From Thauera chlorobenzoica (GTDB lineage: Bacteria; Pseudomonadota; Gammaproteobacteria; Burkholderiales; Rhodocyclaceae), in the NCBI RefSeq assembly GCF_001922305.1, contig NZ_CP018839.1:1302001-1366000 (forward strand): 64,000 nt of DNA. Direction: 5' to 3'. Under the pieces are notes generated by a model that searched no databases, was not told where the DNA came from, and saw only the letters and a list, made by a program, of their open reading frames with translations. Positions 53,220 through 62,003 of the stretch are shown here, piece by piece (position 1 is the stretch's first letter; each line of letters starts with the position of its first letter). The translations under genes were made by a program, and so were the position numbers.

Positions 53220-54719
53220 TTGCCCTGCCGCCGTATTGCCTTGACCTTGCCTGCCTCCCCCTCGCCGCCCCTCTCCCCGTTCGAAGCCCGCTGGCTGGCT
53301 GAAGTCGTCCGTCGGCACGAAGAACAGCATGGCCTGCTCGAAGATGCGGCCGAGCCGACGGCGGCGCCCGCTGCGGCGCCCGATTTCGAAGGCCGCATCC
53401 TGCTCCGCGCCGACCGGATCGGCGCGCGCGAGGGCTGGCGGGCGGCCCTGCTGGCCTGGCAGCGGCGCGCCCGGCTGCTGTTGCTGGCCGCGCTGGCGCT
53501 GGCGCTGGTGCTGGGCTTCGGTACTGCGGCGGGCGTGCTCGGGGACGGCTCGCGCCCGGTCAATGTGGTGTGGACGCTGGGCGGGTTGCTCGGGGTGCAT
53601 GGCCTGAGCCTGCTGTTGTGGCTGTCCGGCATGCTGCTGTCGGGGCGGATGCGGGGAGGCAGCGGCATCCATGCCGGCGGCGTGCTCGGGCGGGGCTGGC
53701 TGCGCCTGGTGGCCGTCCTCGACCGCAGCCGGGCGGCGGCGGAGCTGCCGCTGGCGCTCGCCGGCCTGCTCGGGCGCGGCCGGCTGGCGGCCTGGGGCGT
53801 CAGCGCGGTCAGCCATGCACTGTGGCTGGCGGCGCTGCTCGGCGCCACGCTCGGCGTGCTGCTGCTGCTGGCGACGCGGCGCTACGGTTTCGTCTGGGAA
53901 ACGACGATCCTGCCCGCGGACAGCTTCGTCGGCCTGAGCGCGGCGCTCGGCGCCCTGCCCGCGGCGCTCGGCTTTCCGGTGCCGGATGCGGCGATGGTGG
54001 CGGCCAGCGGCGAGGCCCCGTTGCTCGAAGAGGGCGGCCGGCGGGCCTGGGCGGGCTGGCTGCTGGGGGCGCTGGTGGTGTATGGCGTGCTGCCGCGGCT
54101 GCTGTTCGCCCTCGGCTGCGCCGCGCTGTGGCGCCGCGGCCTGCGCCGGCTGCGGCTGGACCTGTCGCGCCCCGGCTATGCCCGCTTGCGTGCGGTGCTG
54201 ATGCCCGACAGCGCGCGCATCGGGGTCAGCGACCCCGCGCCCGCGGCCCTGCCCTGTCCGCATCGTCCGCCGCCGCCGGCAGGCCACGGTGCCGCTGCCG
54301 TGGCGGTGGCGATCGAGCTCGGCGACGACCTCGCCTGGCCGCCGGCCGTTGCCGAGGCGGCGGAGACGGGGGCCGGGCGCATGCCCGGCGGTGGCTGGGA
54401 GGATGGCGGGCGGCTCGACAGCCGCGAGCAGCGCCGCGCCGCCCTCGGCCGGCTGGCGGCGCGGCCGCCGGCGCGCCTGCTGGTTGCGGTCGATGCGCGC
54501 CAGACCCCCGATCGCGGCACCCTCGGCCTGGTCGCGGAGCTCGCCGAGCGGGCGGTGGCGACGCGGGTGTGGCTGTGCGCCGGCACAGGCGCGCCGGCCG
54601 GGCGTGCCGCGCAGTGGCGTGCGGGGCTCGGCCGCATCGGGCTGGATGCGGCGGCGCTGTTCGAGGACGCGGCCCGCGTGCGAGCCTGGCTGGAGAATCC
54701 GGAGGCGGACGAGGCATGA
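53220..54719 (+). CDS. DUF2868-family membrane protein
   Basis: The 499-aa protein has an N-terminal helical head with FEARWLAEVVRRHEEQ (about 20-35). About four to five hydrophobic segments (near 85-105, 115-140, 190-215 and 275-300) and a soluble C-terminal half follow. The family is always found with DUF3482 GTPases and is of unknown function. No ATG is available near the head; the TTG at 53220 is one option and later TTG codons (53241, 53247) are alternatives, so the start is uncertain. The stop overlaps the DUF3482 start. Confidence 0.8.
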   Translation: MPCRRIALTLPASPSPPLSPFEARWLAEVVRRHEEQHGLLEDAAEPTAAPAAAPDFEGRILLRADRIGAREGWRAALLAWQRRARLLLLAALALALVLGFGTAAGVLGDGSRPVNVVWTLGGLLGVHGLSLLLWLSGMLLSGRMRGGSGIHAGGVLGRGWLRLVAVLDRSRAAAELPLALAGLLGRGRLAAWGVSAVSHALWLAALLGATLGVLLLLATRRYGFVWETTILPADSFVGLSAALGALPAALGFPVPDAAMVAASGEAPLLEEGGRRAWAGWLLGALVVYGVLPRLLFALGCAALWRRGLRRLRLDLSRPGYARLRAVLMPDSARIGVSDPAPAALPCPHRPPPPAGHGAAAVAVAIELGDDLAWPPAVAEAAETGAGRMPGGGWEDGGRLDSREQRRAALGRLAARPPARLLVAVDARQTPDRGTLGLVAELAERAVATRVWLCAGTGAPAGRAAQWRAGLGRIGLDAAALFEDAARVRAWLENPEADEA

Positions 54720-56116
54720 GCGAAATCCTGCGCGTGGCCGTGGTCGGCCACACCAATACCGGCAAGACTTCGCTGTTGCGCACCCTGGCGCGCGACGTCG
54801 GCTTCGGTGAAGTGTCCGATGCCGCCGGCACCACCCGCCATGTCGAGGGCCTGCAGCTGATCGCCGACGGGATGCCGGCGCTCGCCCTGTTCGACACCCC
54901 GGGCATGGAGGACGCGATCGCCCTGCTCGAATTCATCGACGGCCTGGTGGCCCCCGGCGAGCGCGTCGACGGCCCCGAGCGCATCGCCCGTTTCCTCGCC
55001 ACCGCGCAGGCCGGCACCCGCTTCGAGCAGGAAGCCAAGGTGCTGCGCCAGCTGCTGGCGAGCGACGCCGCGCTCTACGTGGTCGATGCGCGCGACCCGG
55101 TGCTGCCCAAGCACCGCGACGAACTGGAACTGCTCGCCGCCTGTGCCCGGCCATTGCTGCCGGTGCTCAACTTTGTCGCCGCCCCCGCCACCCGGGCCGC
55201 CGACTGGCGCGCAGCGCTCGCCCGCCTCGGCCTGCATGCGGTGCTCGGCTTCGACACCGTGGCGCCGCCGCTCGACGGCGAGCGCGAGCTGTTCGACACC
55301 CTCGCCACCCTCGTCCACGGCCACCGTGACGCGCTGCAGCGTCTGGTCGAGGCGCGTGCGCGCGAGGCCGGCGAGCGCCGCAGCGCCGCCCGCCGGCTGG
55401 TGGCCGAACTGCTGGTGGAGCTCGCGGCGCGGCGCGAGCCGGTCGCCGGCGACCACGAGGCCGCCCTGCAGCAGGCGGTGGCCGCGCTGCGCGACGAGGT
55501 CCGCGCGCGCGAGCAGGGCTGTGTCGATGCGCTGCTGCGCCTGTACCGCTTCCGCGCCGACGACGCGCGCGCCGGCGAGCTGCCGCTCACCGACGGGCGC
55601 TGGGACGACGACCTGTTCAACCCCGAGGCCCTGCGCCAGATGGGCATCCGCCTGGGCACCGGAGCGGCAGCGGGCGCGGCGGCCGGGCTCGGCATCGACC
55701 TGGTGGCCGGCGGCCTGACCCTGGGGGCCGCTGCCGCCCTCGGTGCAGTGGCGGGTGGCCTGTGGCAGGCTTTCGGCCACTACGGCGAGCGCATCGCGGC
55801 GAAACTGCGGGGCCATCGTGAGCTCACCGTGGACGACGCCATCCTGCGCCTGGTCGCGCTGCGCCAGCGCACGCTGCTGATCGCGCTCGAAGGGCGGGGC
55901 CATGCGGCGATGACGCCGATCGCCCTGGCGCTGCCGAGCGCAGGCAACGCCGCCGCCGGCCCCGGTGCCGTGCAGCGCTGGCGCAGCGGAGCGCTGCCCC
56001 CGGCGCTGGTGCGCGCGCGCGCCCACCCGGAGTGGAGCGCGCGCGCGGGCCGCCCCGGCGAGGGCGGCGGGGAACGGGACGCGGCGGTCGAAGCGGTCGC
56101 CGAGGTGCTGTGCTGA
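54716..56116 (+). CDS. DUF3482-family GTPase
   Basis: This 466-aa P-loop GTPase pairs with the membrane protein encoded just before it. G1 is VVGHTNTGKTSL (9-20), G3 is FDTPGMED (about 60-67) after a GTTRHVEG switch (about 39-46). A Gly/Ala-rich pair of hydrophobic hairpins at about 320-355 (AAGAAAGLGIDLVAGGLTLGAA by position) resembles a membrane-inserting segment. The last 60 residues are Ala/Arg-rich. The ATGA overlap shows coupling. The overall design recalls dynamin-like or YcjX-type membrane GTPases, but the function is unknown. Confidence 0.83.
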   Translation: MSEILRVAVVGHTNTGKTSLLRTLARDVGFGEVSDAAGTTRHVEGLQLIADGMPALALFDTPGMEDAIALLEFIDGLVAPGERVDGPERIARFLATAQAGTRFEQEAKVLRQLLASDAALYVVDARDPVLPKHRDELELLAACARPLLPVLNFVAAPATRAADWRAALARLGLHAVLGFDTVAPPLDGERELFDTLATLVHGHRDALQRLVEARAREAGERRSAARRLVAELLVELAARREPVAGDHEAALQQAVAALRDEVRAREQGCVDALLRLYRFRADDARAGELPLTDGRWDDDLFNPEALRQMGIRLGTGAAAGAAAGLGIDLVAGGLTLGAAAALGAVAGGLWQAFGHYGERIAAKLRGHRELTVDDAILRLVALRQRTLLIALEGRGHAAMTPIALALPSAGNAAAGPGAVQRWRSGALPPALVRARAHPEWSARAGRPGEGGGERDAAVEAVAEVLC

Positions 56117-56138
56117 GCGAGTTGCGCCCGCCGCCGTG

Positions 56139-56510
56139 CTACAGCCGCCCGCTCGCGCGCAGGCGGTGGAGCACGGCCGTGCGGTACAGCCACGACAGCA
56201 GCGGGCGGATCACCGGCAGGCCGATCAGCCAGGCCAGCGGGCGCAGCTGCGGCGTGCGTGCCATCAGCACGATGTAGGCATCGAGCTCGCGGTGGACGCG
56301 GCCGTCGGCGTCGGCCACGTGCAGCTCCCGCAGCGCCGCCCGCGGATCGATGCCGCGGCGGCGCAGCTCGTCGTCGCGGCCGCTGATGTCCACCCAGCAG
56401 GTGTCTGCGGCGTGCTCGCCGGCCAGCCGTTCGTAGCGCGCGCGGTCGCGCACGCAGCGCGGGCAGGCGCCGTCGTAATAGACGGTGAGCGGGTTCCGCT
56501 CGGCAGCCAT
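56139..56510 (-). CDS. DUF393/DCC-family thiol-disulfide oxidoreductase-like protein
   Basis: The 123-aa protein has YYDGACPRCVRDR (11-23), the DGxCxxC signature of the DCC family with a redox-type CxxC. A thioredoxin-like core follows with LHVADADGRVHRELDAY and a C-terminal helical segment. The ATG at 56510 is preceded by GGAGGAGCG. Partners and substrate are unknown. It is the last gene in the minus-strand run with the HicA-like and helicase genes, 22 nt downstream. Confidence 0.8.
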   Translation of the reverse strand: MAAERNPLTVYYDGACPRCVRDRARYERLAGEHAADTCWVDISGRDDELRRRGIDPRAALRELHVADADGRVHRELDAYIVLMARTPQLRPLAWLIGLPVIRPLLSWLYRTAVLHRLRASGRL

Positions 56511-56532
56511 CGAACGCTCCTCCCCGCCGTGC

Positions 56533-56826
56533 TCAGGAACCAGTCTCGTGCGCGCGCTCGGCGTCATAGCGCGCGGGCGTGACTCCGGCGTCGGCGAGGA
56601 ACTCGCGCAGCTGCTTGACCGCCTGGCGGTTGAACTCGTTGCCGTGATGCGGGTGGTGGAGGAGGAACTCGTGGCGGTTGAGGACGACGCGAAAGCGGGC
56701 GCCGTGGCCGGGCTCGACGAGGGCGCCGAGGTGGTGGAGGAGGGATTCGACCTCGCGCCACTGGATCCCGGCCGGCGGCGGCTCGCGGAACAGCGCCTCC
56801 AGGACATTGCGGTGCTTGTTGCTCAT
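56533..56826 (-). CDS. HicA-like small protein (possible orphan RNA-binding toxin)
   Basis: The 97-aa product resembles HicA/YcfA-type proteins, which fold as small dsRNA-binding mRNA interferases. It starts SNKHRNVLEALFREPPPAG, has IQWREVESLLHHLGALVEPGHGARFRVVLN (by position about 21-50) and FLLHHPHHGNEF with the candidate catalytic His, and ends LREFLADAGVTPARY. No HicB antitoxin follows; the neighbours are a helicase and a DCC protein. It may be a housekeeping relative rather than a toxin. The ATG overlaps the helicase stop (ATGA). Confidence 0.72.
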   Translation of the reverse strand: MSNKHRNVLEALFREPPPAGIQWREVESLLHHLGALVEPGHGARFRVVLNRHEFLLHHPHHGNEFNRQAVKQLREFLADAGVTPARYDAERAHETGS

Positions 56827-58529
56827 GATGGGCCTCGGTGCGGGAGTTCCGATGCTTCCATCTTAGCTGCTGCGGCGGCGTCCGGCGCGAGCCGGGCGGC
56901 GGCGCGCTCCGACGCGACCAGGATCAGCTTCAGCGTCGCCCGGGTGGCGCCGACGAAGAGCTTGCGCAGGGTGGGCTCGTCGATCGCCTCGAAGTCGATT
57001 TCGGTGAACAGGATGCAGGGCGCGGACTGGCCCTTGAAGCGGTATACCGAATCGATCCGCAGTTCGCCCGGCGAGTGCTCGGGCTCGCCGAGGAGGTCGT
57101 AGCGCCCGGTGAAGGCACGCAGGCGATGCGGGCCGAGCTGCGCGAGCGTGGTGAAGCGCGAGTGTTCGCGGCCGCGGAAGGTCAGCAGCACGATCTCCTC
57201 GCGGCGAAAGCCGAGGCCCAGGGCGCGGGTGATCGCGCGCTTGGTGGCCTCCATCAGCCCGGCTTCGTCCCGCCAGGCGAGCACTTCGGGCGCGCTGTCG
57301 GTCACCGGGCTGCCGGCGCGCACCGGTGCGGGCAGCGGCAGGCAGGCGTTGAGCAGGGCGAGCACGTCCGTCGGGCTGCGGTAGTTGGTGTCGGCGCTCA
57401 GCCCCGCCCAACCCGGCAGCGCCACCGGCGGGCGGCCGTAGAGGTTCTGCAGCGGGTCTTCCAGCCACCAGGCGCGGCCGCCGGGCTGGAGCAGGGCGAG
57501 GAGGGCATCGCGCCAGGTTTCGGTGAAGTCCTGGCCCTCGTCGACGATCAGCTCGTCGAACAGCCAGGCGGGGTCGGGCTGGTCGTGCGCGAGTGCGGCG
57601 AAGTCGGCTTCCATGCGGCGGAATGCGCCGGGCGCGCCGAACGCGGGCTTGCGCCCGGCGTCGCGCAGGCGGCGGTCGCAGAGCTGGTGGTAGGTCGCCA
57701 CTTCGCCGCCGGGCGGGGCGATGCGCGCGAAGTGGTCGGCGAGCGGGCGGTTGTAGCACACGTAGAGCGGCCGCCGGCCGGCGGCCAGGGCGTCGGTGTA
57801 GGCGGCCAGCGCGAGCTGGGTCTTGCCGCTGCCGGCGGTGGCGGTCACGCGCAGGCGGTGCGGTGCGAGCGTGATCCGGCGCGCCCATTCGGTGAGTCCG
57901 CCGGCGAGCCGGGTGGTGAGCGCGTCGGCCTGGCCGGCGTGGGCCTGCACGTCGGGCACCAGTTCCAGCAGGTCGGCGAAGAAGCGGTGCAGGGCCTGGC
58001 GCTGGGCGGGGTCGAGCACCGGGTCGCCGTCCTGCGGCCGGGTCAGCGCGGCGACGCGTTCGGGCAAGGCGTCGCGGCGGGCGGCGTCGACGATCCGCGC
58101 CGGATCGAGCCCGGCGGTGCCCGGCTGGCGCACGGTGTGGTCGGGGCAGTGCAGCAGCACGTCGAGCACCGGTTCGGCATCGCCGAGCAGCGGGCGCAGG
58201 CGGGCGCGCAAGGCGTCGGCGTTGCGTGCCAGCGCCATGCTGATGCTCTGCGTGCGCCGCCGCCCGGAGGGCACCAGGCCGGCGGCGGTTTCGTCGAGAA
58301 AGCCGGCGTGCTGCTCGATCAGCAGCACCCGCCCGCCCGCGCCGACGACGGCGAAATCGACCGCGCCGAACACCGCCGTGTCGCCTGCTGCGCGCGTCCA
58401 GTGCAGGCCGTGGTAGATCGTGCTGTCGTCGGGCAGCGCCGCGGCGAGGCGGGCGAGAGTGGCGAGTGCGCGTCCGCGCGCGCCTTCGGCGGGAAGCAGG
58501 CGCCAGCCTTCGGGGTGGGTGCGGGCCAT
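56823..58529 (-). CDS. UvrD/Rep-like superfamily-I helicase with NERD-like N-terminal domain
   Basis: The 568-aa protein combines a nuclease-like N-terminus with a helicase. Residues about 35-130 resemble NERD domains (FGAVDFAVVGAGGRVLLIEQHAG, residues about 54-76), with the acidic positions kept but the usual Lys replaced by His. The SF1 motor has Walker A TATAGSGKTQ (229-238), YVCYNRPLA, Walker B LIVDEGQDF (327-335), the sensor NYRSPTDV and C-terminal VYRFKGQSAPCILFTEID and FVGATRA. It is shorter than UvrD (about 720 aa) and lacks obvious 1B/2B inserts. It starts 8 nt after the SEC-C/pRiA4b gene. Confidence 0.83.
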   Translation of the reverse strand: MARTHPEGWRLLPAEGARGRALATLARLAAALPDDSTIYHGLHWTRAAGDTAVFGAVDFAVVGAGGRVLLIEQHAGFLDETAAGLVPSGRRRTQSISMALARNADALRARLRPLLGDAEPVLDVLLHCPDHTVRQPGTAGLDPARIVDAARRDALPERVAALTRPQDGDPVLDPAQRQALHRFFADLLELVPDVQAHAGQADALTTRLAGGLTEWARRITLAPHRLRVTATAGSGKTQLALAAYTDALAAGRRPLYVCYNRPLADHFARIAPPGGEVATYHQLCDRRLRDAGRKPAFGAPGAFRRMEADFAALAHDQPDPAWLFDELIVDEGQDFTETWRDALLALLQPGGRAWWLEDPLQNLYGRPPVALPGWAGLSADTNYRSPTDVLALLNACLPLPAPVRAGSPVTDSAPEVLAWRDEAGLMEATKRAITRALGLGFRREEIVLLTFRGREHSRFTTLAQLGPHRLRAFTGRYDLLGEPEHSPGELRIDSVYRFKGQSAPCILFTEIDFEAIDEPTLRKLFVGATRATLKLILVASERAAARLAPDAAAAAKMEASELPHRGPS

Positions 58530-58537
58530 GGCGGGCT

Positions 58538-60073
58538 TCAGCGGGTGCGCCTGAACAGGGCGTCGATCCGCTTCTGGTGACTGGCGAGCTTGAAGGCCTC
58601 GGGCTGGTACGGGCCGAGCCATTGGAGCAGTTCGCGGCTCTCGGCGCTGCGCGGCGTGCGCTTCGCGTCGAGGATGCGACTGTAGCCGTAAACGCCGCCG
58701 CAGTCCTCGGGCGGGCAGGCGCGCGCGCCGTCGATCAGGGCGGCCGGCCTGCGCAGGGGATCGCTCGGCAGGCGTTTTTCGATCGTGATGCGATGGCGCC
58801 AGTCGTCGCCGAAGTCGTACACATAGGTGAAGCTTCTGCGGCGGCCGATCACCTGGCCGAGTTCGACTTCTTCGCCGGGCAGGACGGTTTCGCCGTACGG
58901 GTTGTCGTATTCGGCGATATTGCCGATGCGGTAGCCGCCGACCTCGAATTCGTGCAGGTGGGCATCCTCCCAGCCCATCGCGGTCTGGATCAGGTTGTGG
59001 AGCGCGGCGAAGCTCAGCGTGTTCTCGACCTCGAGGCGGCGCCAGATCGGCGGCTCGATGTCCTCCAGCGCGATGTGCAGCAGCAGGCGGCGTTCCGCGT
59101 AGTCCTGCGGCAGCTGCTCGAGCAGGTCGCCGATCGCATCGCCCTCGACCAGGGCGTGCAAGGCCTCGATCAGGGGGCGGTGGTCATAGTCGGGGTCGCG
59201 TGCAAGCTTCGCGGACCAGAACTCGACGCGCGCCCGCGCTTCGTCGCGCCGGCCGTCGGCGAGTAGCAACAGCACTTCCAGGTGCGACAGCGTCGGGTCA
59301 TCCGGGGTGAGGCGCTGCGCTTCCTTGAACGCCTGCCAGGCGCCGGCGTGGTCGCCACGGTCGGAAAGGATCACCGCCTCGCGCTGCAGGGCGGTGCTGC
59401 GCAAGATCCGGTCCGGAGCCTTCTTCAGGCGCGCGAGCAGATCGTCGCCCTGTTCGCGCCGCTGCAAGGTGAGGTAGCTGTTGAGCAGGATGTTGGCCGC
59501 GTGTTCGGCACGCTCGTCGAGCTTCGCCGGGTCGGCGAAGAGCGGCTCGAGCAAGGCGACGACGTCATCGCAGCGGTGCTCGTCGAACCAGCGTTCGGCG
59601 ACCAGGCCGAGCACCTGCGGCGGCGCGCCGACGTCGGCGAGGCCTTCCCGGGGCAGATGGCCGAGCACGCGCGCGAGCATCTCGTCGGGCGGCAGGACCA
59701 GCGGCGGGGTATCCACGGCGCCGCAGCACTGCTTGTACTTGTGCCCGGAGCCGCAGGGGCAAGGGGCGTTGCGTTCGGGGCGGGCGAGCTTGCGCGGGCG
59801 GAAGTGGTTGGCCGGGATCGGGGTCGTGTTCCACAGTTCGAACGCGATGTGGGTGGCCAGGCCGCGGGCGGCGCGCTCCACGTCGCCCGGTGTGGCTTCT
59901 TCGGCCTCGGCGGCGAAGGCCGCGGCGAGCGGGCGCAGGGCCTGCTGCAGGTGGGCGAGCAGGGTGGGAAAGTCGTTCGATTCGAGGATCACGCCGACAC
60001 CGTGATCGAAGATGCGGTTCATCGCCCCGAGCGGATCGATGACGTGCGGGGTGGAAGCGTTCGTTTCGGTCAT
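58538..60073 (-). CDS. SEC-C / TPR / pRiA4b-ORF3-like multidomain protein
   Basis: The ATG at 60073 gives 511 aa in three parts. Residues about 1-100 are helical. A SEC-C zinc motif CPCGSGHKYKQCC lies at 105-117. A TPR-like helical middle (about 150-330) follows. The C-terminal domain (about 335-500), with IALEDIEPPIWRRLEVEN, FAALHNLIQTAMGWEDAHLHEFEV and FTYVYDFGDDWRHRITIEKRL (by position), is the plasmid pRiA4b ORF-3/IS1096 TnpR-like domain. The motif set suggests zinc-dependent scaffolding near nucleic acids. It heads an operon with the helicase. Function is unknown. Confidence 0.85.
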   Translation of the reverse strand: MTETNASTPHVIDPLGAMNRIFDHGVGVILESNDFPTLLAHLQQALRPLAAAFAAEAEEATPGDVERAARGLATHIAFELWNTTPIPANHFRPRKLARPERNAPCPCGSGHKYKQCCGAVDTPPLVLPPDEMLARVLGHLPREGLADVGAPPQVLGLVAERWFDEHRCDDVVALLEPLFADPAKLDERAEHAANILLNSYLTLQRREQGDDLLARLKKAPDRILRSTALQREAVILSDRGDHAGAWQAFKEAQRLTPDDPTLSHLEVLLLLADGRRDEARARVEFWSAKLARDPDYDHRPLIEALHALVEGDAIGDLLEQLPQDYAERRLLLHIALEDIEPPIWRRLEVENTLSFAALHNLIQTAMGWEDAHLHEFEVGGYRIGNIAEYDNPYGETVLPGEEVELGQVIGRRRSFTYVYDFGDDWRHRITIEKRLPSDPLRRPAALIDGARACPPEDCGGVYGYSRILDAKRTPRSAESRELLQWLGPYQPEAFKLASHQKRIDALFRRTR

Positions 60074-60303
60074 GGGGTGAGGGAAGCGGGGTTCGTTGAT
60101 GGAGTGGTCCGCGCGGGTGAACCTTCGGCGGCAAGCCGGATTAAACCCGATTCCCGCCGCGGCAGGGGCATTGTTCACCGCCGTGCCGCCGAAGTCGGGG
60201 AGCGATGCGCTATCCTCGCCCGTCGGTCTTGCGCTGGCGCACTCCGCGCCGCCGCAGGCTGCGGCTACAATGACATTAACATTGACGCGAACATTTCCCG
60301 CCC

Positions 60304-60411
60304 ATGCCCATCCTCGACTGGCTGAACAAGCGCCAGGCCCTGCAGGCCGCCGCCGCCGTGCCCTGCCGGCATCGCACTGGGCAGCGATGCTCGTCGGCCA
60401 ACTCTCGCTGA
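60304..60411 (+). pseudogene. Truncated 5' fragment of a gene, possibly a DNA methyltransferase
   Basis: A 35-codon frame starts MPILDWLNKRQALQAAAAVP and then runs into unrelated residues and a stop. The first 20 residues resemble the N-terminus of site-specific adenine methyltransferases of the Mod type, as I recall them; this is a low-certainty reading. After about 60365 the base composition changes, so the rest of the gene was probably replaced by an insertion or deletion event. Confidence 0.4.
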
Positions 60412-60888
60412 TCGCTACGCCGTAGCGATTGTCGCCTGCACGGATTCCGCCGTGCCATGTGGGCAAAACCATCGTCGCATGCACGAAACAGGCCAATCTT
60501 CACACACAGGGAGCTGTGCCCTGCGGTGGTCATCTCGCCGACAACGGTCCGCTTCGCATCGGCCACCAGCATCCGCACCATATTTGACCTTGTGAGCATT
60601 GGCCTGCACCACAGCGGTGATCGGAACGTCGGGCTACCGGCAAAACCCAATCACTGCGGCCCTGAACTCAGGACCATGCCGGGACCAACGGCGGCGATCC
60701 GGCGGTCTCGATGAGTGAAGTGTCCAGGTGTCCTCCTGAAGCTATCCGGACATGAGGCTGTCACCCCAGGCCAGCCGACTCGAGACAGGTTTGCCAGACA
60801 CATACTGACATCATCGATAACGCCCCTTGCGTTTTTCTTTCGCGCGATTAAGATAGTAAGTAATCACTAGCTTAACGAAGGCGCCATC
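60412..60888. other. Non-coding junction segment of lower GC
   Basis: This 477-nt stretch has no convincing gene. Its composition and oligonucleotide look differ from the flanking 70% GC genome, and short open frames on both strands match no family I recognise. TGTCC/GGACA arms at 60721-60752 could be a remnant of an insertion-sequence end but no transposase is present. A weak -10-like TAAGAT (near 60849) and the inverted TAGT/ACTA element precede the TetR-like gene. Confidence 0.5.
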
Positions 60889-61995
60889 TTGGATGCGTAT
60901 TCGAAGCATCTCCCGACGCATGAACGGCGGGCCGTGACCATCAAGGCTGTCATCGAACTGGCCGGTTTGCAGAATCCCAGCGAAATCACGACCGCCGCTA
61001 TCGCCAAACATATGAATCTGACGCAGGGGGCCTTGTTTCGATATTTCCCGAACAGGGACGCCATCTGGAAAGCCGTCATGGAGTGGATTGTCGAGCACCT
61101 CTTGGCGCGCATTGATCGTTCAACCCAGGGGGTTGAATCGCCCCTGGCAGCGATGGAAGCCATGTTCATGAGCCATGTCGATTTCATGGCTGAGTATCCT
61201 GGTGTGCCGAGGATGATGTTTGGCGAACTCCAGCGCGCCGAATCAACGCCCGCGAAGCGCATGGTGCAGGCCCTCATCCAGCGCTACGGCGAGCGCCTGA
61301 ATCAGCTTATCGAGAACGGAAAGGGTGCGGGTTTGATTGGCCAAGAAACCATAGGAGCGGAGACAATGACGAACGACAGCATGAATTGGTCCGGGCAGGA
61401 GCACCTCAAGCGGTGGTGGGAAACCACGCGCTACTACCTGCGCGCAGATATGGAATATCTGGCCTCAGTCGGCGCCATAGCCGACGATGGGTGGCCGTCT
61501 CCACAGACAGACAGTTGCCGTGGCCGGAAACGGCTCATCGCCAGAGTCAGAGGCCGGCTGTTTCGCTCAGTGAAGTGCGGCGGTGAAGACGACCCGCTAC
61601 GGGAACTGGAGAGCGTATTGCACCGGCAGTTGAAGTTCATCGCTCGACACCCCGCCGTCCCCTTGCGCCTTTTGTCTTGGCTGGAGCAGGACGGGGAGCT
61701 GGGTGTTCAGCGGCGGGTCCGGATGCTTATCAGCTACTACGCTACCCGCCTAGCCCAAATCATCGCACGTGCTCAGCGGCATGGATTGATAAGAGCCGAT
61801 GCCAAACCGTATGGGGTGGCCTTTTCACTTGTCGGCCTGATCCAGAAACTGGTGCTGGAAACAGGTCCTGCACCCCAGCAAACCGAATCGTTCCTGAAGA
61901 AGGCGGCCGACGCTTTCGCCCTTTACTTCGCCGCACTGACGGTTCCTCCGAAAGGAATGAGGGCGGAGGACTTCTGGGGAATGAAAAAAACGTGA
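60889..61995 (+). CDS. Oversized TetR-like regulator with two sensor-domain halves
   Basis: The 368-aa product starts at a TTG. Residues about 15-62 form a TetR helix-turn-helix with ITTAAIAKHMNLTQGALFRYFPNRDAIW (by position about 33-60). A first ligand-domain half (about 80-150; VDFMAEYPGVPRMMFGELQR) ends at GLIGQ. About 75 unrelated residues follow, starting after GAETMTNDSMNWSG. A second half (about 235-345; LKFIARHPAVPLRLLSWLEQ, YYATRLAQIIARAQRHGLIRAD) then restates the first. TetR proteins are usually about 200 aa. A ribosome-binding-like GGAGCGGAGA precedes an internal ATG at 61365, so this may be a chimera of two tetR genes and a gene between them. Confidence 0.7.
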   Translation: MDAYSKHLPTHERRAVTIKAVIELAGLQNPSEITTAAIAKHMNLTQGALFRYFPNRDAIWKAVMEWIVEHLLARIDRSTQGVESPLAAMEAMFMSHVDFMAEYPGVPRMMFGELQRAESTPAKRMVQALIQRYGERLNQLIENGKGAGLIGQETIGAETMTNDSMNWSGQEHLKRWWETTRYYLRADMEYLASVGAIADDGWPSPQTDSCRGRKRLIARVRGRLFRSVKCGGEDDPLRELESVLHRQLKFIARHPAVPLRLLSWLEQDGELGVQRRVRMLISYYATRLAQIIARAQRHGLIRADAKPYGVAFSLVGLIQKLVLETGPAPQQTESFLKKAADAFALYFAALTVPPKGMRAEDFWGMKKT

Positions 61996-62003
61996 GGATA
62001 ACA

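Noticed and set aside
50463-54287. A 1274-codon open frame on the minus strand
   Set aside because: It is antisense to the PAS-GGDEF-EAL and DUF2868 genes, whose domains are clear; in 70% GC DNA such stop-free antisense frames are common and this one has no domain.
60721-60752. Insertion sequence ends (TGTCC/GGACA)
   Set aside because: The arms are only 5-7 bp and there is no transposase or target duplication, so no element is called.
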